A stretch of 64,000 nt of DNA from Clostridiales bacterium (GCA_004555155.1 SFJH01000020.1:8244-72243), one strand, 5' to 3'. Numbered from the stretch's first letter, positions 37,396 to 46,789 are shown. The notes: generated from the letters alone by a model not told the origin. Numbers and translations: made by a program.

Positions 37396-38313
37396 ATGGT
37401 CACGAATGCCGAGATTATGCGCGCGCAAAAAAAGAGACGCAGAAAGGACACGCTTTCGGCCTACCTGTTTCTGTCTCCCGCGCTGTTGATCTACATCTGC
37501 TTTTTCGTCATTCCCATCATCATGGTGGGCTATCTGACGTTCCACAAGTACAATGTCATCACCCCTGCGGTGTGGAACGATTACAAGAACTTCATCCGCC
37601 TTACCATGGACAAGCGCGTGCCGCTGACCATCTGGAATTCCTTCAAGATGGTTCTGCTGATTTGCCCGATGCACATCATCGTATCGCTGCTTCTGGCGCT
37701 GGGCGTCAACAGCATCCGCAATCGCACCGCCGTATTCGCCATGCGCACGATCCTGTACTTCCCGGTCCTGGTATCCGTCACTGCCGTGGCGCTGGCATGG
37801 AAATTCATCTTCAGCACCGACTTCGGCGTGATCAACTGGTTTCTGAGTCTGCTGGGATGTGATCCGATTCCCTGGCTGCAATCCTCCTTCTGGGCGTATC
37901 CTGCGTTTATGATTTTCTCGCTGTGGAAAAACGTGGGTCTTTACTTCCTGTATTTCTACATCGCGCTGCGCGGTATTGACCGGTCCATTCTTGAAGCTGC
38001 AGAGCTCGACGGCGCCAAGCCGGCCCGAAAGTTCTTCAGCATCACCCTGCCCATGATTTCTCCCACAACGTTCTTCGTCGTGGTCACCATGTTGATCGGC
38101 TGCATGCAGATCTTCGACGAGCCGTACATCCTGACCAATGGCGGCCCCGGCGATGCAACGCGGTCGTTCTCCATGTATATCTATGAAACTGCATTTGTTT
38201 CGCAGAACTACGGCTATGCCTGCGTGCTTGCTCTGATTATGATGGCCATCGTGCTGACGATTACACTGATTCAGTTCAAGGGCAATTCGTGGGTCAGCTA
38301 CGAGCGCGATTAA
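37396..38313 (+). CDS. Carbohydrate ABC transporter permease, MalF/UgpA type
   Basis: A 305-residue membrane protein with six spans. The first span is AYLFLSPALLIYICFFVIPI; the EAA loop that contacts the ATPase is EAAELDGAKPARKFFSITLP near residue 215. The ATG at 37396 is chosen with GGAAG 10 nt upstream; the longer frame from 37327 starts inside the terminator. It pairs with the next permease. The ATPase of the importer is not encoded here, so a shared MsmK-type ATPase encoded elsewhere is likely. Confidence 0.92.
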   Translation: MVTNAEIMRAQKKRRRKDTLSAYLFLSPALLIYICFFVIPIIMVGYLTFHKYNVITPAVWNDYKNFIRLTMDKRVPLTIWNSFKMVLLICPMHIIVSLLLALGVNSIRNRTAVFAMRTILYFPVLVSVTAVALAWKFIFSTDFGVINWFLSLLGCDPIPWLQSSFWAYPAFMIFSLWKNVGLYFLYFYIALRGIDRSILEAAELDGAKPARKFFSITLPMISPTTFFVVVTMLIGCMQIFDEPYILTNGGPGDATRSFSMYIYETAFVSQNYGYACVLALIMMAIVLTITLIQFKGNSWVSYERD

Positions 38314-38329
38314 AAAGGGGGAAATACAA

Positions 38330-39178
38330 GTGGACAAAACCAACTCCCGGGCAGTAGCCCGCAAAAACCTGCGAAAGACCGTCATCTCCCTGCTGCTGAT
38401 TCTGTTCTGCACGTTTATGCTCATGCCGCTGGGCTGGATGATCTCTACATCGCTGCGTTCGCCTTTGAAGGCGTTCCAGCTGCCGCCATCGTTTATCCCG
38501 ACGGAAATCAACTTTGAAAACTATCGCCAGGCATTTGAGAAGGTCAATTTTCTTTCCTTCATCAAGAACTCCCTGATCGTTTCCGTCAGCGCCACTGCAC
38601 TGCAGCTGGTGGCATCGTCCCTGGCTGCTTTCGCCTTCACGCGGATCAACTTTCCGGGTAAAAACGTCGTATTCATCATGTTCCTCGCTGCCATGATGAT
38701 TCCCGGCCAGGTTGTATCCATTCCCCGGTTCATCGTCATGAGCAAGGTCGGCCTGATCAACCATCATCTCGCACTGATTCTGCCCGCCATTTTCAGCGCG
38801 ATGTCCATCTTCCTGCTGCGCCAGTCCATGATGGCCATTCCACGCAGCTACGACGAGGCCGCCTATATCGACGGTGCGACGAAACTGCAGTGCTACCTGA
38901 AAATCATCGTGCCCATGACCAAGCCGACCATGATGGTGATGGCCATGCAGACCTTCGTGGCCACCTGGAATGATTTCTATGGCGCATTGATCTATATCAA
39001 CGATGTGGACAAGATGACCCTCCCGCTGGGCCTTGTACAGCTCAACGGCGTTATGGGTACAGGCAGCAAAGCGATGATCATTGCCGGCGTTGTGATTTCA
39101 CTGATTCCTTCCTTGCTGATGTATTGCTTCGGCCAGCGCTATTTGATCGAAGGCATCACCATCGGCGGCTTGAAATAA
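38330..39178 (+). CDS. Carbohydrate ABC transporter permease, MalG/UgpE type
   Basis: A 282-residue membrane protein with six spans and the EAA loop YDEAAYIDGATKLQCYLKIIVP near residue 185. The start is GTG 38330, set by AAGGGGG 8 nt upstream and 16 nt after the first permease. It ends with the family's FGQRYLIEGITIGGLK. It forms the membrane channel with the preceding permease. Confidence 0.93.
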   Translation: MDKTNSRAVARKNLRKTVISLLLILFCTFMLMPLGWMISTSLRSPLKAFQLPPSFIPTEINFENYRQAFEKVNFLSFIKNSLIVSVSATALQLVASSLAAFAFTRINFPGKNVVFIMFLAAMMIPGQVVSIPRFIVMSKVGLINHHLALILPAIFSAMSIFLLRQSMMAIPRSYDEAAYIDGATKLQCYLKIIVPMTKPTMMVMAMQTFVATWNDFYGALIYINDVDKMTLPLGLVQLNGVMGTGSKAMIIAGVVISLIPSLLMYCFGQRYLIEGITIGGLK

Positions 39179-39202
39179 CAATTCCCACAAGGAGAAATCA
39201 AA

Positions 39203-41797
39203 ATGAAAAAAATCTATAGGGGCGCAAAGCGCCAGGAAATCTCGTTCCCGATCGGCGGCATCGGCTCCGGCTCCATCGGACTGGACGGAACCGGCCGTCT
39301 GCGCGACTGGGAGATCTTCAACCGCCCGTCCAAGGGCAGCTTCAACGGCTTCAGCCATTTCGGCGTCAAGGCGGAATCCAACGGAAAAACCGTGGACGCC
39401 CGCGTGATGAACTCCGACTGGCTGGGCTCGCGCATGGGACGCTATGTGGAGCATAACGCCTACGTCGGCTACGGATACGGCCCGTTCCGCGAGATGCTCT
39501 GCGGCGTTCCCCATTTCCGCGACAGCGAATTCGCCGGCGAATTCCCCCTGGCCGAGGTGCGCTTTCTGGATGAGACCTTCCCCGGACAGGTATCGCTGGA
39601 AGCCTTCAACCCCTTCATTCCCTCCAACGACCGGGACTCCAGCATCCCCGCCGCCTTCTTCACCGCCGTCATCACCAACACCGGCGATACGGCCATGGAC
39701 TACACCTTCGAGCTGTCCGTGAACAACCCCTCCAAGCGCCCGCACGACAATCGCCCGGCCGCCGCGCCGAACTTCCACGGCGTGGAGCTGGCCGACGATT
39801 TCACCGACGATACCCATGAGCACTACGGCAGCATCGCCTTTGGCGCGCCCGCATCGAAGGACATCCAGGCGCAGCAGTACTGGTATCGCGGCAACTGGTT
39901 CGACAACCTGGGCATTTTCTGGCAGGACTTCACCGCTCCCGGCGCGCTGAAAAACCGCGTGTACGAAGGCGCCGGCGACAAGGTGCGCGAGGATGTGGCC
40001 ACGGTGGCCGTGCGCGCCACGGTCGCTCCGGGCGAGACCTGGCGGCAGAAGTTCGTGATCGCCTGGTACTATCCCAACTGCATCAACTACTGGTCGGGCT
40101 GCAATGCCGCCGACAAGAACACGTGCCGCGACACCAAGACCTGGAAGAACTACTACGCCTCCCAGTTTGACAGCGCCGTCGAGGTCGCCGACTACGCCCT
40201 CCGGGAGTGGGATCGCCTCGAGCAGGAAACCCGCCGCTTCCACGACGCGCTGTTCGCCTCCACCCTGCCCGAAGCCGCGCTGGACGCGGTGAGCGCCAAT
40301 CTGGCCGTGCTGAAGTCCGCCACGGTGCTCCGCCTGCCCGACGGCCAGTTCTATGGCTTCGAAGGCTGCCAGACCAACAGCGGCTGCTGCGAGGGCAGCT
40401 GCACCCACGTGTGGAACTACGCCTTCGCGCTGCCCTTCCTGTTCCCGGCGCTGGAGCGCTCCATGCGCGAGCTGGACTACACCTACAACCAGAACGACGA
40501 CGGCGGCATGCCCTTCCGCCTGCAGCTGCCGCTGGGCAAGGAGCGCTCGAAATTCCGCCCCTGCGTCGACGGCCAGATGGGCGGCGTCATCAAGACCTAC
40601 CGCGAATGGAAGCTCTGCGGCGACGACGAATGGCTGAAAACCTGGTGGCCAAAGGTGAAGAAATCGCTGGAATACGCCTGGGCGCCCACCAACGCCGACC
40701 GCTGGGATCCCGACCGGACCGGCGTGATCTCCGGCCGCCAGCACCATACGCTGGACATGGAGCTGTTCGGCCCCAACGCCTGGCTGAACGCCTTCTACGT
40801 GGGCGCGCTGACCGCCGCGGCTGAGATGGCCGAGGCCATGGGCGATCCGGACGCCGCCCTGTACCGCGATCTGGCCGCGAAGGGCCGCGCCTATACCGAC
40901 ACCGAGCTGTTCAACGGCGACTACTACTTCCAGAAGGTGGATATCCGCGACCGCTCCGTCCTCGATCCCTATGCGGCCGGCAACACGCTGACCGGCGGCT
41001 CCACCGTGGATGTGTACTGGAATGACGAGGCCGGGCAGCTCAAGTACCAGATTGCCGAGGGCTGCAGCATCGATCAGGTGCTCGCCCAGTGGATGTGCGA
41101 GCTGTCCGGCGTGGGCGAGATTCTGGATTCCGGAAAGGTGTCCGCCGCGCTGCACGCCATCTACCGCTACAACTTCAAGCCGGTCCTGCGCAATCATTTC
41201 AATCCCTGCCGCATCTACGGTCTGGACGATGAAGCCGGCCTGGTGATCTGCGAGTGGCCCGAGGGCCACGAAAAGCCCGTGGTGCCCATCCCCTATGCTG
41301 AAGAGACCATGCACGGCTTTGAATATCAGGCCGCCACGCACATGATCCTGCACGGCATGGAAAAGGAGGGCATGGACGTGGTGCGCGGCATCCGCGACCG
41401 CTACGACGGCGAGAAGCGCAATCCCTGGAACGAATTCGAGTGCGGCAGCAACTACGCCCGGAGCATGGCGAGCTACGCGCTGCTGCTGGCCTTCTCCGGA
41501 TTCCGCTTCGACATGCGCAGAAACCGCATGGGCATGCGCCCGCTGCATCCGGGCAGCTACTTCTGGTCCCTGGACGGCGCATGGGGCGACAGCCGCTTCG
41601 ACGACGTGTCCGCCCGGATGAACGTGCTCTACGGAGCGTTCACGCTGGCCGAATGGATCGTGCCCGATCCGGAAAAGGTGACCTCCGTGCTCATCAACGG
41701 CTGTTCTGCCTGCTTCTCCGCGGACAAGGAGGCAATCGTGCTGGAAAGCGCCGCCGTTCTGAGGGAAGGCGACTTCATCGAAGCCCGCTACGACTGA
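39203..41797 (+). CDS. GH116 (GBA2-type/DUF608) glycoside hydrolase A
   Basis: An 864-residue two-domain protein without a signal peptide, so cytosolic. Residues about 10-330 form the N-terminal beta domain (FPIGGIGSGSIGLDGTGRLRDWEIFNRP), residues about 345-790 the (alpha/alpha)6 catalytic barrel. EGSCTHVWNYA, DGQMGGVIKTYREWK and QHHTLDMELFGPNAW are counterparts of GH116 active-site segments, the Glu of CEGSCTHV and the Asp of HTLDME being nucleophile and acid/base candidates. Family members cleave beta-glucosides or beta-xylosides. It is the fourth gene of the sugar ABC operon and should act on the imported oligosaccharide or glycoside. Confidence 0.88.
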   Translation: MKKIYRGAKRQEISFPIGGIGSGSIGLDGTGRLRDWEIFNRPSKGSFNGFSHFGVKAESNGKTVDARVMNSDWLGSRMGRYVEHNAYVGYGYGPFREMLCGVPHFRDSEFAGEFPLAEVRFLDETFPGQVSLEAFNPFIPSNDRDSSIPAAFFTAVITNTGDTAMDYTFELSVNNPSKRPHDNRPAAAPNFHGVELADDFTDDTHEHYGSIAFGAPASKDIQAQQYWYRGNWFDNLGIFWQDFTAPGALKNRVYEGAGDKVREDVATVAVRATVAPGETWRQKFVIAWYYPNCINYWSGCNAADKNTCRDTKTWKNYYASQFDSAVEVADYALREWDRLEQETRRFHDALFASTLPEAALDAVSANLAVLKSATVLRLPDGQFYGFEGCQTNSGCCEGSCTHVWNYAFALPFLFPALERSMRELDYTYNQNDDGGMPFRLQLPLGKERSKFRPCVDGQMGGVIKTYREWKLCGDDEWLKTWWPKVKKSLEYAWAPTNADRWDPDRTGVISGRQHHTLDMELFGPNAWLNAFYVGALTAAAEMAEAMGDPDAALYRDLAAKGRAYTDTELFNGDYYFQKVDIRDRSVLDPYAAGNTLTGGSTVDVYWNDEAGQLKYQIAEGCSIDQVLAQWMCELSGVGEILDSGKVSAALHAIYRYNFKPVLRNHFNPCRIYGLDDEAGLVICEWPEGHEKPVVPIPYAEETMHGFEYQAATHMILHGMEKEGMDVVRGIRDRYDGEKRNPWNEFECGSNYARSMASYALLLAFSGFRFDMRRNRMGMRPLHPGSYFWSLDGAWGDSRFDDVSARMNVLYGAFTLAEWIVPDPEKVTSVLINGCSACFSADKEAIVLESAAVLREGDFIEARYD

Positions 41798-41824
41798 CGC
41801 TCTTTTCCCAACGCCCAATCAAGA

Positions 41825-42367
41825 ATGGATGTGAATTCCTTGGCAAACCGCATTTATCTCATCACCGGCGTCATGGCCTCCGGGAAATCCACCGTCGCGC
41901 AGCTGCTGGCCGAGCGGCTGCCGCGCGCCGTACACCTTCGCGGCGACGTCTTCCGCAGGATGATCGTCTCCGGCCGGGAGGAAATGTGCCAGGACGCCGG
42001 CGAGGAGGCCTTCCGCCAGCTTCGGCTCCGCTATCGGATCACCGCTGACGCCGCCCGGCGCTATTATGAAGCCGGATTCGACGTCGTGGTGCAGGACAAC
42101 TACTATGGCCCCATGCTGGAAGCCATGACGAATCTGCTGGAGGGGCTGCCGGTGCAGGTCATCGTGCTGTGCCCCTCCGTGGAAGCGGTGGCCGAGCGCG
42201 AGCGAACCCGGGGCAAGAAGGGCTATGGCGGCTACGACGTGGCCCCGCTCTATGAAAGCTTTATGCGCGAAACGCCCCGTCTGGGCCTGTGGCTGGACAC
42301 CACGCGCATGACGCCCGAGGAAACCGTGAACCGCATTTTCAACGACATCATTGGAGGACAACCATGA
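41825..42367 (+). CDS. P-loop small-molecule kinase-like ATPase
   Basis: A 180-residue protein with Walker A GVMASGKST (residues 15-23), an RGDVFRRM segment after strand 2, VVVQDNYYGP after strand 3 and an arginine-rich lid ERERTRGKKGYGGYD, the layout of small kinases (gluconate kinase, chloramphenicol phosphotransferase-like, zeta-like). ATG 41825 has a poor site; TTG 41840 with GGATGTG upstream is an alternative. Its stop overlaps the next GH116 gene (ATGA). By context it might phosphorylate a released sugar; this is inference. Confidence 0.8.
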   Translation: MDVNSLANRIYLITGVMASGKSTVAQLLAERLPRAVHLRGDVFRRMIVSGREEMCQDAGEEAFRQLRLRYRITADAARRYYEAGFDVVVQDNYYGPMLEAMTNLLEGLPVQVIVLCPSVEAVAERERTRGKKGYGGYDVAPLYESFMRETPRLGLWLDTTRMTPEETVNRIFNDIIGGQP

Positions 42368-44844
42368 GAACATACCGCAACGACATGCCCCACGCCGATT
42401 TTCCCCTGGGCGGCATCGGCACCGGCACCATCACGCTGACCGCGGCCGGACGGTTGTGCGACTTCCAGATCTTCAATCGCCCCTCGCTGGGCGAAAAGAT
42501 CCCCTACAGCTTCTTCAGCATGTACAGCCGTCTGGGCGACCGCACCGACGCCCGCGCGCTGGAGGCCAACCCGCGGCCGGATTTCTACATGGCCCGCGGC
42601 TATCATCCGCTGAACACCATGGGTCTGCCGAAGTTCGCCTCGTCCGAAATGACCGTGCGCTATCCCTTTGCCGAAATCGTCTTCACCGATGAAGCGCTGC
42701 CGCTGAAGGTCAAGCTGTGCGCCTTCACGCCCTTCATCCCCATGAACGCCGATGATTCCGGCATTCCCGCCGCGCTGTTCCGCTATGAGGTGGAAAACAC
42801 CTCCTCCGAGGAAGCCGAGGTGCTCATCGCCTCCAGCATGGGCAACATCCACAACTATCGCGGCTCGGACTGCTACGACAACTGCCTGCTCTCCCCGAAC
42901 CTGGAAAACCGCACCGTGCGCGAGAACGGCCTGACCGGCGTGTTCATGACCGGCTCCGCCGTGCCGGAGGACGATCTGTTCTACGGCAACAACGCCATCC
43001 TCACCCCCGACGCGGACGCCGAGGTGCGCGAAATGTGGTATCGCGGCGGCTGGTATGACGGCATCACCGACTTCTGGACGCACTTCAAGCAGGGCCGTCT
43101 CGAAATTCCCAGAGAGAGCGACGACAAATTCAGCGTCGTCGGCCCCGTGGCCTGCGTGGTGGGCAGCGTTGGCGTGCGCAAGCGCATCGCTCCCGGCTCA
43201 AAGGCGCAGTTCACCTTCGCAATTTCCTGGTATGTCCCCAACCGCCCGAAGGGCTGGCGCGTCGGCGACAACGACGGCGCAACGATGAAGAATTACTACG
43301 CCACCCAGTTTGCAGACGCTCTAGACGCCGGCCGCTCTCTGCTGAGCCGCCTGGGCGAGCTGGAGGACGGCAGCCGCCGCTTCGCCGACGCGCTGTACGC
43401 CTCCACGCTGCCGGAGGCCATGCTGGACGCCATGGCCAGCAACATCGCCGTGCTGCGCAGCACCACCTGCTGGCGCGCGCCCGACGGCACCTTCACCGCC
43501 TGGGAGGGCAGCCATGAGCAGGAGGGCAGCTGCCACGGCACCTGCACCCACGTCTGGGACTATGCCCAGACCGTGGCCTTCCTGTTCCCGGAGCTGGAGC
43601 AGTCCGCCCGCCGCAACGAATTCATGGTGGAAACCAACCCCGACGGCAAAATGACCTTCCGCACCCAGCGCGGCTTCGGCCTGCCCGACTGGGAGATGTA
43701 CGCGGCCACCGACGGCCAGTACGGCACCATCATGCGCGCCTGGCGCGAATGGAAGCTGGGCGGCGACCGCGCCTTCCTGCAGGAGATCTATCCCAGCGTG
43801 CTGCGCGCCTTCGACTACGGCCTGAAGGAATGGGATTCGGACGGCGACGGCGTGCCCGATGCCCGTCAGCACAACACCTACGATATTGAATTCTACGGCC
43901 CGAACCCGCTGTGCGCCGTGATGATGCTCGGCGCCACCCGCGCCGTTGAGGAGATGGCCAGGGAGCTGGGCGATGAGGCCCGCGTCCGCGAAATGCAGGC
44001 GCTCTTCCCGAAGGCCCGGCAGAACTTCGAAAAGCTGTGCTGGCAGGGCGAATACTATGTGCAGCGCCTGGACGACGTGGACAAGTATCCCTATCAGTTC
44101 GGCGTCGGCTGCCTGTCCGACCAGCTGCTCGGCCAGACCATCGCCAGCATCTCCGGCCTGGGCGACCTGCTGCCCGCGGAGCGCCTGGATTCCGCGATCC
44201 GCGCCGTCTACCGCTACAACTTCCTGGACGGCTCCAAGCGCAACCCCTGCATGCAGCGTCTGTATGTCGCGCCCGACGAGCCCGGCCTGGTGCTCTGCTC
44301 CTGGCCCGACGGCGGCACGCCCCGCTTCCCCTTCGTCTATTCCGACGAGGTCTGGACGGGCATCGAATACCAGGTCGCCACGCTGATGATCTACCGCGGC
44401 ATGGCCGAGGAGGCCGAAAAGCTGGTGAAGGCCGTCCGGCAGCGCTTCGACGGCGTGCGCCGCAGCCCCTGGAGCGAAATGGAGTGCGGCCACTACTACG
44501 CCCGCGCCATGGCCAGCTGGGGCCTGCTCGCCGCGATGTCCGGCTTCGACTGCAACACCTATCATCAGGAGATGACCTTCGCGCCTGTTCAGCCCAACGG
44601 CACGCTGTTCTGGTCCATGGGCAGCGCCTGGGGAAATGTCAGCTTCCGTCCCGACGGCGTCAGCCTCGCTCCCAAGTACGGCACGCTGCGTCTGCGCAAG
44701 CTGACCGTGCCCGGTCTGGAGCGCCTGCATTGCGCGCGCGTGGGCGGCAGAACGCTGGACTGCACCGTTGAAAACGGCGCGCTGGTATTGCGCGAGTCCC
44801 TGACCCTCTCCGCCGACGAGACGCTGAGCCTCGAGTTCGCCTGA
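42364..44844 (+). CDS. GH116 (GBA2-type/DUF608) glycoside hydrolase B
   Basis: An 826-residue paralogue of the enzyme two genes upstream, without a signal peptide. It shares FPLGGIGTGTITLTAAGRLCDFQIFNRPS at the N-terminus, HGTCTHVWDYAQ, DGQYGTIMRAWREWK and QHNTYDIEFYGPN in the barrel. Where enzyme A has CEGSCTHV, this one has CHGTCTHV, so the residue at the Glu position is His; a nearby EGSHEQEGS segment offers other Glu residues. The two may differ in specificity, or this one may be catalytically altered. It is translationally coupled to the kinase-like gene. Confidence 0.87.
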   Translation: MRTYRNDMPHADFPLGGIGTGTITLTAAGRLCDFQIFNRPSLGEKIPYSFFSMYSRLGDRTDARALEANPRPDFYMARGYHPLNTMGLPKFASSEMTVRYPFAEIVFTDEALPLKVKLCAFTPFIPMNADDSGIPAALFRYEVENTSSEEAEVLIASSMGNIHNYRGSDCYDNCLLSPNLENRTVRENGLTGVFMTGSAVPEDDLFYGNNAILTPDADAEVREMWYRGGWYDGITDFWTHFKQGRLEIPRESDDKFSVVGPVACVVGSVGVRKRIAPGSKAQFTFAISWYVPNRPKGWRVGDNDGATMKNYYATQFADALDAGRSLLSRLGELEDGSRRFADALYASTLPEAMLDAMASNIAVLRSTTCWRAPDGTFTAWEGSHEQEGSCHGTCTHVWDYAQTVAFLFPELEQSARRNEFMVETNPDGKMTFRTQRGFGLPDWEMYAATDGQYGTIMRAWREWKLGGDRAFLQEIYPSVLRAFDYGLKEWDSDGDGVPDARQHNTYDIEFYGPNPLCAVMMLGATRAVEEMARELGDEARVREMQALFPKARQNFEKLCWQGEYYVQRLDDVDKYPYQFGVGCLSDQLLGQTIASISGLGDLLPAERLDSAIRAVYRYNFLDGSKRNPCMQRLYVAPDEPGLVLCSWPDGGTPRFPFVYSDEVWTGIEYQVATLMIYRGMAEEAEKLVKAVRQRFDGVRRSPWSEMECGHYYARAMASWGLLAAMSGFDCNTYHQEMTFAPVQPNGTLFWSMGSAWGNVSFRPDGVSLAPKYGTLRLRKLTVPGLERLHCARVGGRTLDCTVENGALVLRESLTLSADETLSLEFA

Positions 44845-44868
44845 TCCCCGAAACACGGTTCCCGCCAT

Positions 44869-44900
44869 GCGCCGCCGCAGCTTATCCGCTGCGGCGGCGC
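44869..44900 (+). terminator. GC-rich hairpin at the end of the GH116 operon
   Basis: Perfect 13-bp stem GCGCCGCCGCAGC (44869-44881) with its complement (44888-44900), 6-nt loop. The T run is missing (GTTCGCATTGTTCC), so termination efficiency is unclear. Confidence 0.55.
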
Positions 44901-45020
44901 GTTCGCATTGTTCCGATATCGCTGCGCCGGCTGACGCCTCCGCGCCATTCCGGCAGCGTCCCCCCTCGCCCGGCATCCGCACGCACCATTGGTACATAAA
45001 TTCCGACCATATGAGCGTAT

Positions 45021-45072
45021 TTGACGAATTGTCAGCTTTGGTTGACAAAATTCCACGCGCAGCTGGTAGACT
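45021..45072 (+). promoter_or_regulatory. Probable promoter and operator of the HTH regulator gene
   Basis: TTGACA (45042-45047) and TAGACT (45067-45072, 19-nt spacer) form a weak promoter. TTGTCA (45029-45034) and TGACAA (45043-45048) are an inverted repeat 8 nt apart that overlaps the -35, and a third TTGAC copy lies at 45021. This could be the site of autoregulation by the HTH protein. Confidence 0.5.
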
Positions 45073-45141
45073 TTTTCCGCAAAAAATGATAGCATGAAGC
45101 CAAAAAAGAATCGCTTGAAAGCAGCATTCGGAAGGGAACTG

Positions 45142-45993
45142 ATGACCATGTCGTTTTCTGAAAACCTGATCACAAGGCGCAAACAGCTCGGCCTCTCCCA
45201 GGAGGAGCTGGGAAACCGGGTGGGCGCGTCGCGTCAGGCCGTTTCCAAATGGGAGACAGGCCAGACCACGCCGGAGCTGGGCAAGCTGATCGAGCTGGCG
45301 CAGGTGTTCGGCTGCTCTCTGGACGCACTGGTCGGCGGCCCAGCGCCCGCCTCCGGCGCGCACGGCGTGGAAAGCGCCGGATTCCGCCGGGACGAACCCG
45401 CCGGAGAAGATCGTGCCTCCGCGCCCCTGTACGGCTCGCCCGACGCGCCGGACTGCGCCGCGCTCCGGGAATCGTCCGGCTCCGGCCACTATGAATACCG
45501 CAGCAGACGGGAATGGCTGGGCCTGCCGCTGGTGCACATCAATGTGGGGCTGCGGGGCCGTCATCGCGCAAAAGGCGTGATCGCCGTGGGCAACGAGGCG
45601 CTCGGCCTGGTCGCCGTGGGCTTTGCCGCCTGCGGCCTGATCAGCGCGGGAATGGTCAGCTGCGGACTGCTGGCGCTGGGCGCGCTGGCGGCGGGCATCG
45701 CATCGCTGGGCGGCGTCGCCTCGGGTGTGCTGGCGCTGGGCGGCGTGGCCGTCGGCCTCTGGGCTGCCGGCGGACTGGCCGTGGGCAAGGTGGCGCTGGG
45801 CGGACTGGCCGTGGGCTCGGACGTCGCGGTCGGCGGCATGGCCGTCGGCGGCATCGCCATCGGCGACAAGGCCGAGGGCGCCCGCACCTTCCTCACCGGA
45901 GAGCTGGGCAAAACCTGGACTGCCGCCGACGCCGCGCGATGTCTCCGGGCCGAACATCCCCTGCTGGCGCGCTGGATCGAATGGCTGCTGTGA
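45142..45993 (+). CDS. XRE-family HTH protein with Gly/Ala/Val-rich repeat domain
   Basis: About 283 residues. Residues 8-62 form an XRE helix-turn-helix (RRKQLGLSQEELGNRVGASRQAVSKWETG). Residues about 63-135 are a polar Ala/Gly/Pro linker. Residues about 150-255 are about twelve short repeats of the form A-L/V-G-G-L/V-A-V-G, alternating small and hydrophobic residues, followed by a 35-residue helical tail. The repeat could be a beta-solenoid or a membrane-associating segment. Two in-frame ATGs (45142, 45148) follow AAGGGA; the first is chosen. Targets are unknown. Confidence 0.8.
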   Translation: MTMSFSENLITRRKQLGLSQEELGNRVGASRQAVSKWETGQTTPELGKLIELAQVFGCSLDALVGGPAPASGAHGVESAGFRRDEPAGEDRASAPLYGSPDAPDCAALRESSGSGHYEYRSRREWLGLPLVHINVGLRGRHRAKGVIAVGNEALGLVAVGFAACGLISAGMVSCGLLALGALAAGIASLGGVASGVLALGGVAVGLWAAGGLAVGKVALGGLAVGSDVAVGGMAVGGIAIGDKAEGARTFLTGELGKTWTAADAARCLRAEHPLLARWIEWLL

Positions 45994-46019
45994 TTCCTCC
46001 CATGCGCCGCGCTCCGTAT

Positions 46020-46049
46020 TTGACAAGCCCCGCCTGCTTATACTATAAT
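46020..46049 (+). promoter_or_regulatory. Promoter of the BI-1 family gene
   Basis: TTGACA (46020-46025), 18-nt spacer, TATAAT (46044-46049), 23 nt ahead of the start codon. Confidence 0.75.
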
Positions 46050-46072
46050 AGTCTGCAAAGAGGTGAGAAAAA

Positions 46073-46771
46073 ATGTCAAACGCATATGGAGAAAACGGCT
46101 TTCAGTCCTATATGACCTATCAGTCCGGCGCGCAGGAGCTGAGCGAGTCCCGCTACAATCTGATCATCGGCGCAATGCTGACCTGGGGCTTCCTTCTGAA
46201 CTATCTGCTGCTTCAGTTCGCCGGCCCGACGGTGATCCATCTGGTCTACGGCGCGGGCTGGCTCCCTTTCCTGATCGCCTATATCGTGCTGGTGATGATC
46301 GGCAGCGCCATGGTGCGCTCCCGCACGCCGGGCAAGTGCTTCATCGGCTACAATCTGATCGCCGTGCCGGTGGGCGTGGTGGTTGCCGCGGCCATGATCG
46401 GCTACGACCCCGCCATCGTGACCCGCGCAGCGCTTTCCACGGCGGTGGTGACGCTGAGCATGATGATCATCTCCATGCTCGTGCCGCAGGTGTTCACGCG
46501 GTTCGCGCCGGCGCTGGGCATCTCGCTGCTGGCGGTCATTCTGGTGGAATCCGTATCGATGTTCCTGTTCCGCGCCGACCTGACGATCCTCGACTGGGTG
46601 GTCGTGGGCATCATGTGCATGTACATCGGCTTCGACTGGGTGCGCGCCAACTCGGTGCAGCGCACCGCCACCAACGCCATCGCGGCGGCATCGGCGCTGT
46701 ATCTGGACATCATCAACATCTTCCTGCGCCTGCTGCGCATCCTGGCCCGCAGCCAGAAGAACAACGACTGA
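46073..46771 (+). CDS. Bax inhibitor-1 (BI-1/YccA) family membrane protein
   Basis: A 232-residue protein with seven likely membrane spans, the normal number for the family. The C-terminal segment with FDWVRAN and SALYLDIINIFLRLLRIL is the family signature; the Asp residues there form the pH-sensing pair in BsYetJ. Bacterial members are calcium-leak channels or have unresolved roles. GAGGTGA precedes the ATG at 46073. miaA follows after 18 nt and may be co-transcribed. Confidence 0.85.
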   Translation: MSNAYGENGFQSYMTYQSGAQELSESRYNLIIGAMLTWGFLLNYLLLQFAGPTVIHLVYGAGWLPFLIAYIVLVMIGSAMVRSRTPGKCFIGYNLIAVPVGVVVAAAMIGYDPAIVTRAALSTAVVTLSMMIISMLVPQVFTRFAPALGISLLAVILVESVSMFLFRADLTILDWVVVGIMCMYIGFDWVRANSVQRTATNAIAAASALYLDIINIFLRLLRILARSQKNND

Positions 46772-46789
46772 CGCAAAGGAGAACCCCCT

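Noticed and set aside
44869..44900. Strong terminator after the second GH116 gene
   Set aside because: The stem is perfect but no T run follows; it is listed only as a hairpin with reduced confidence.
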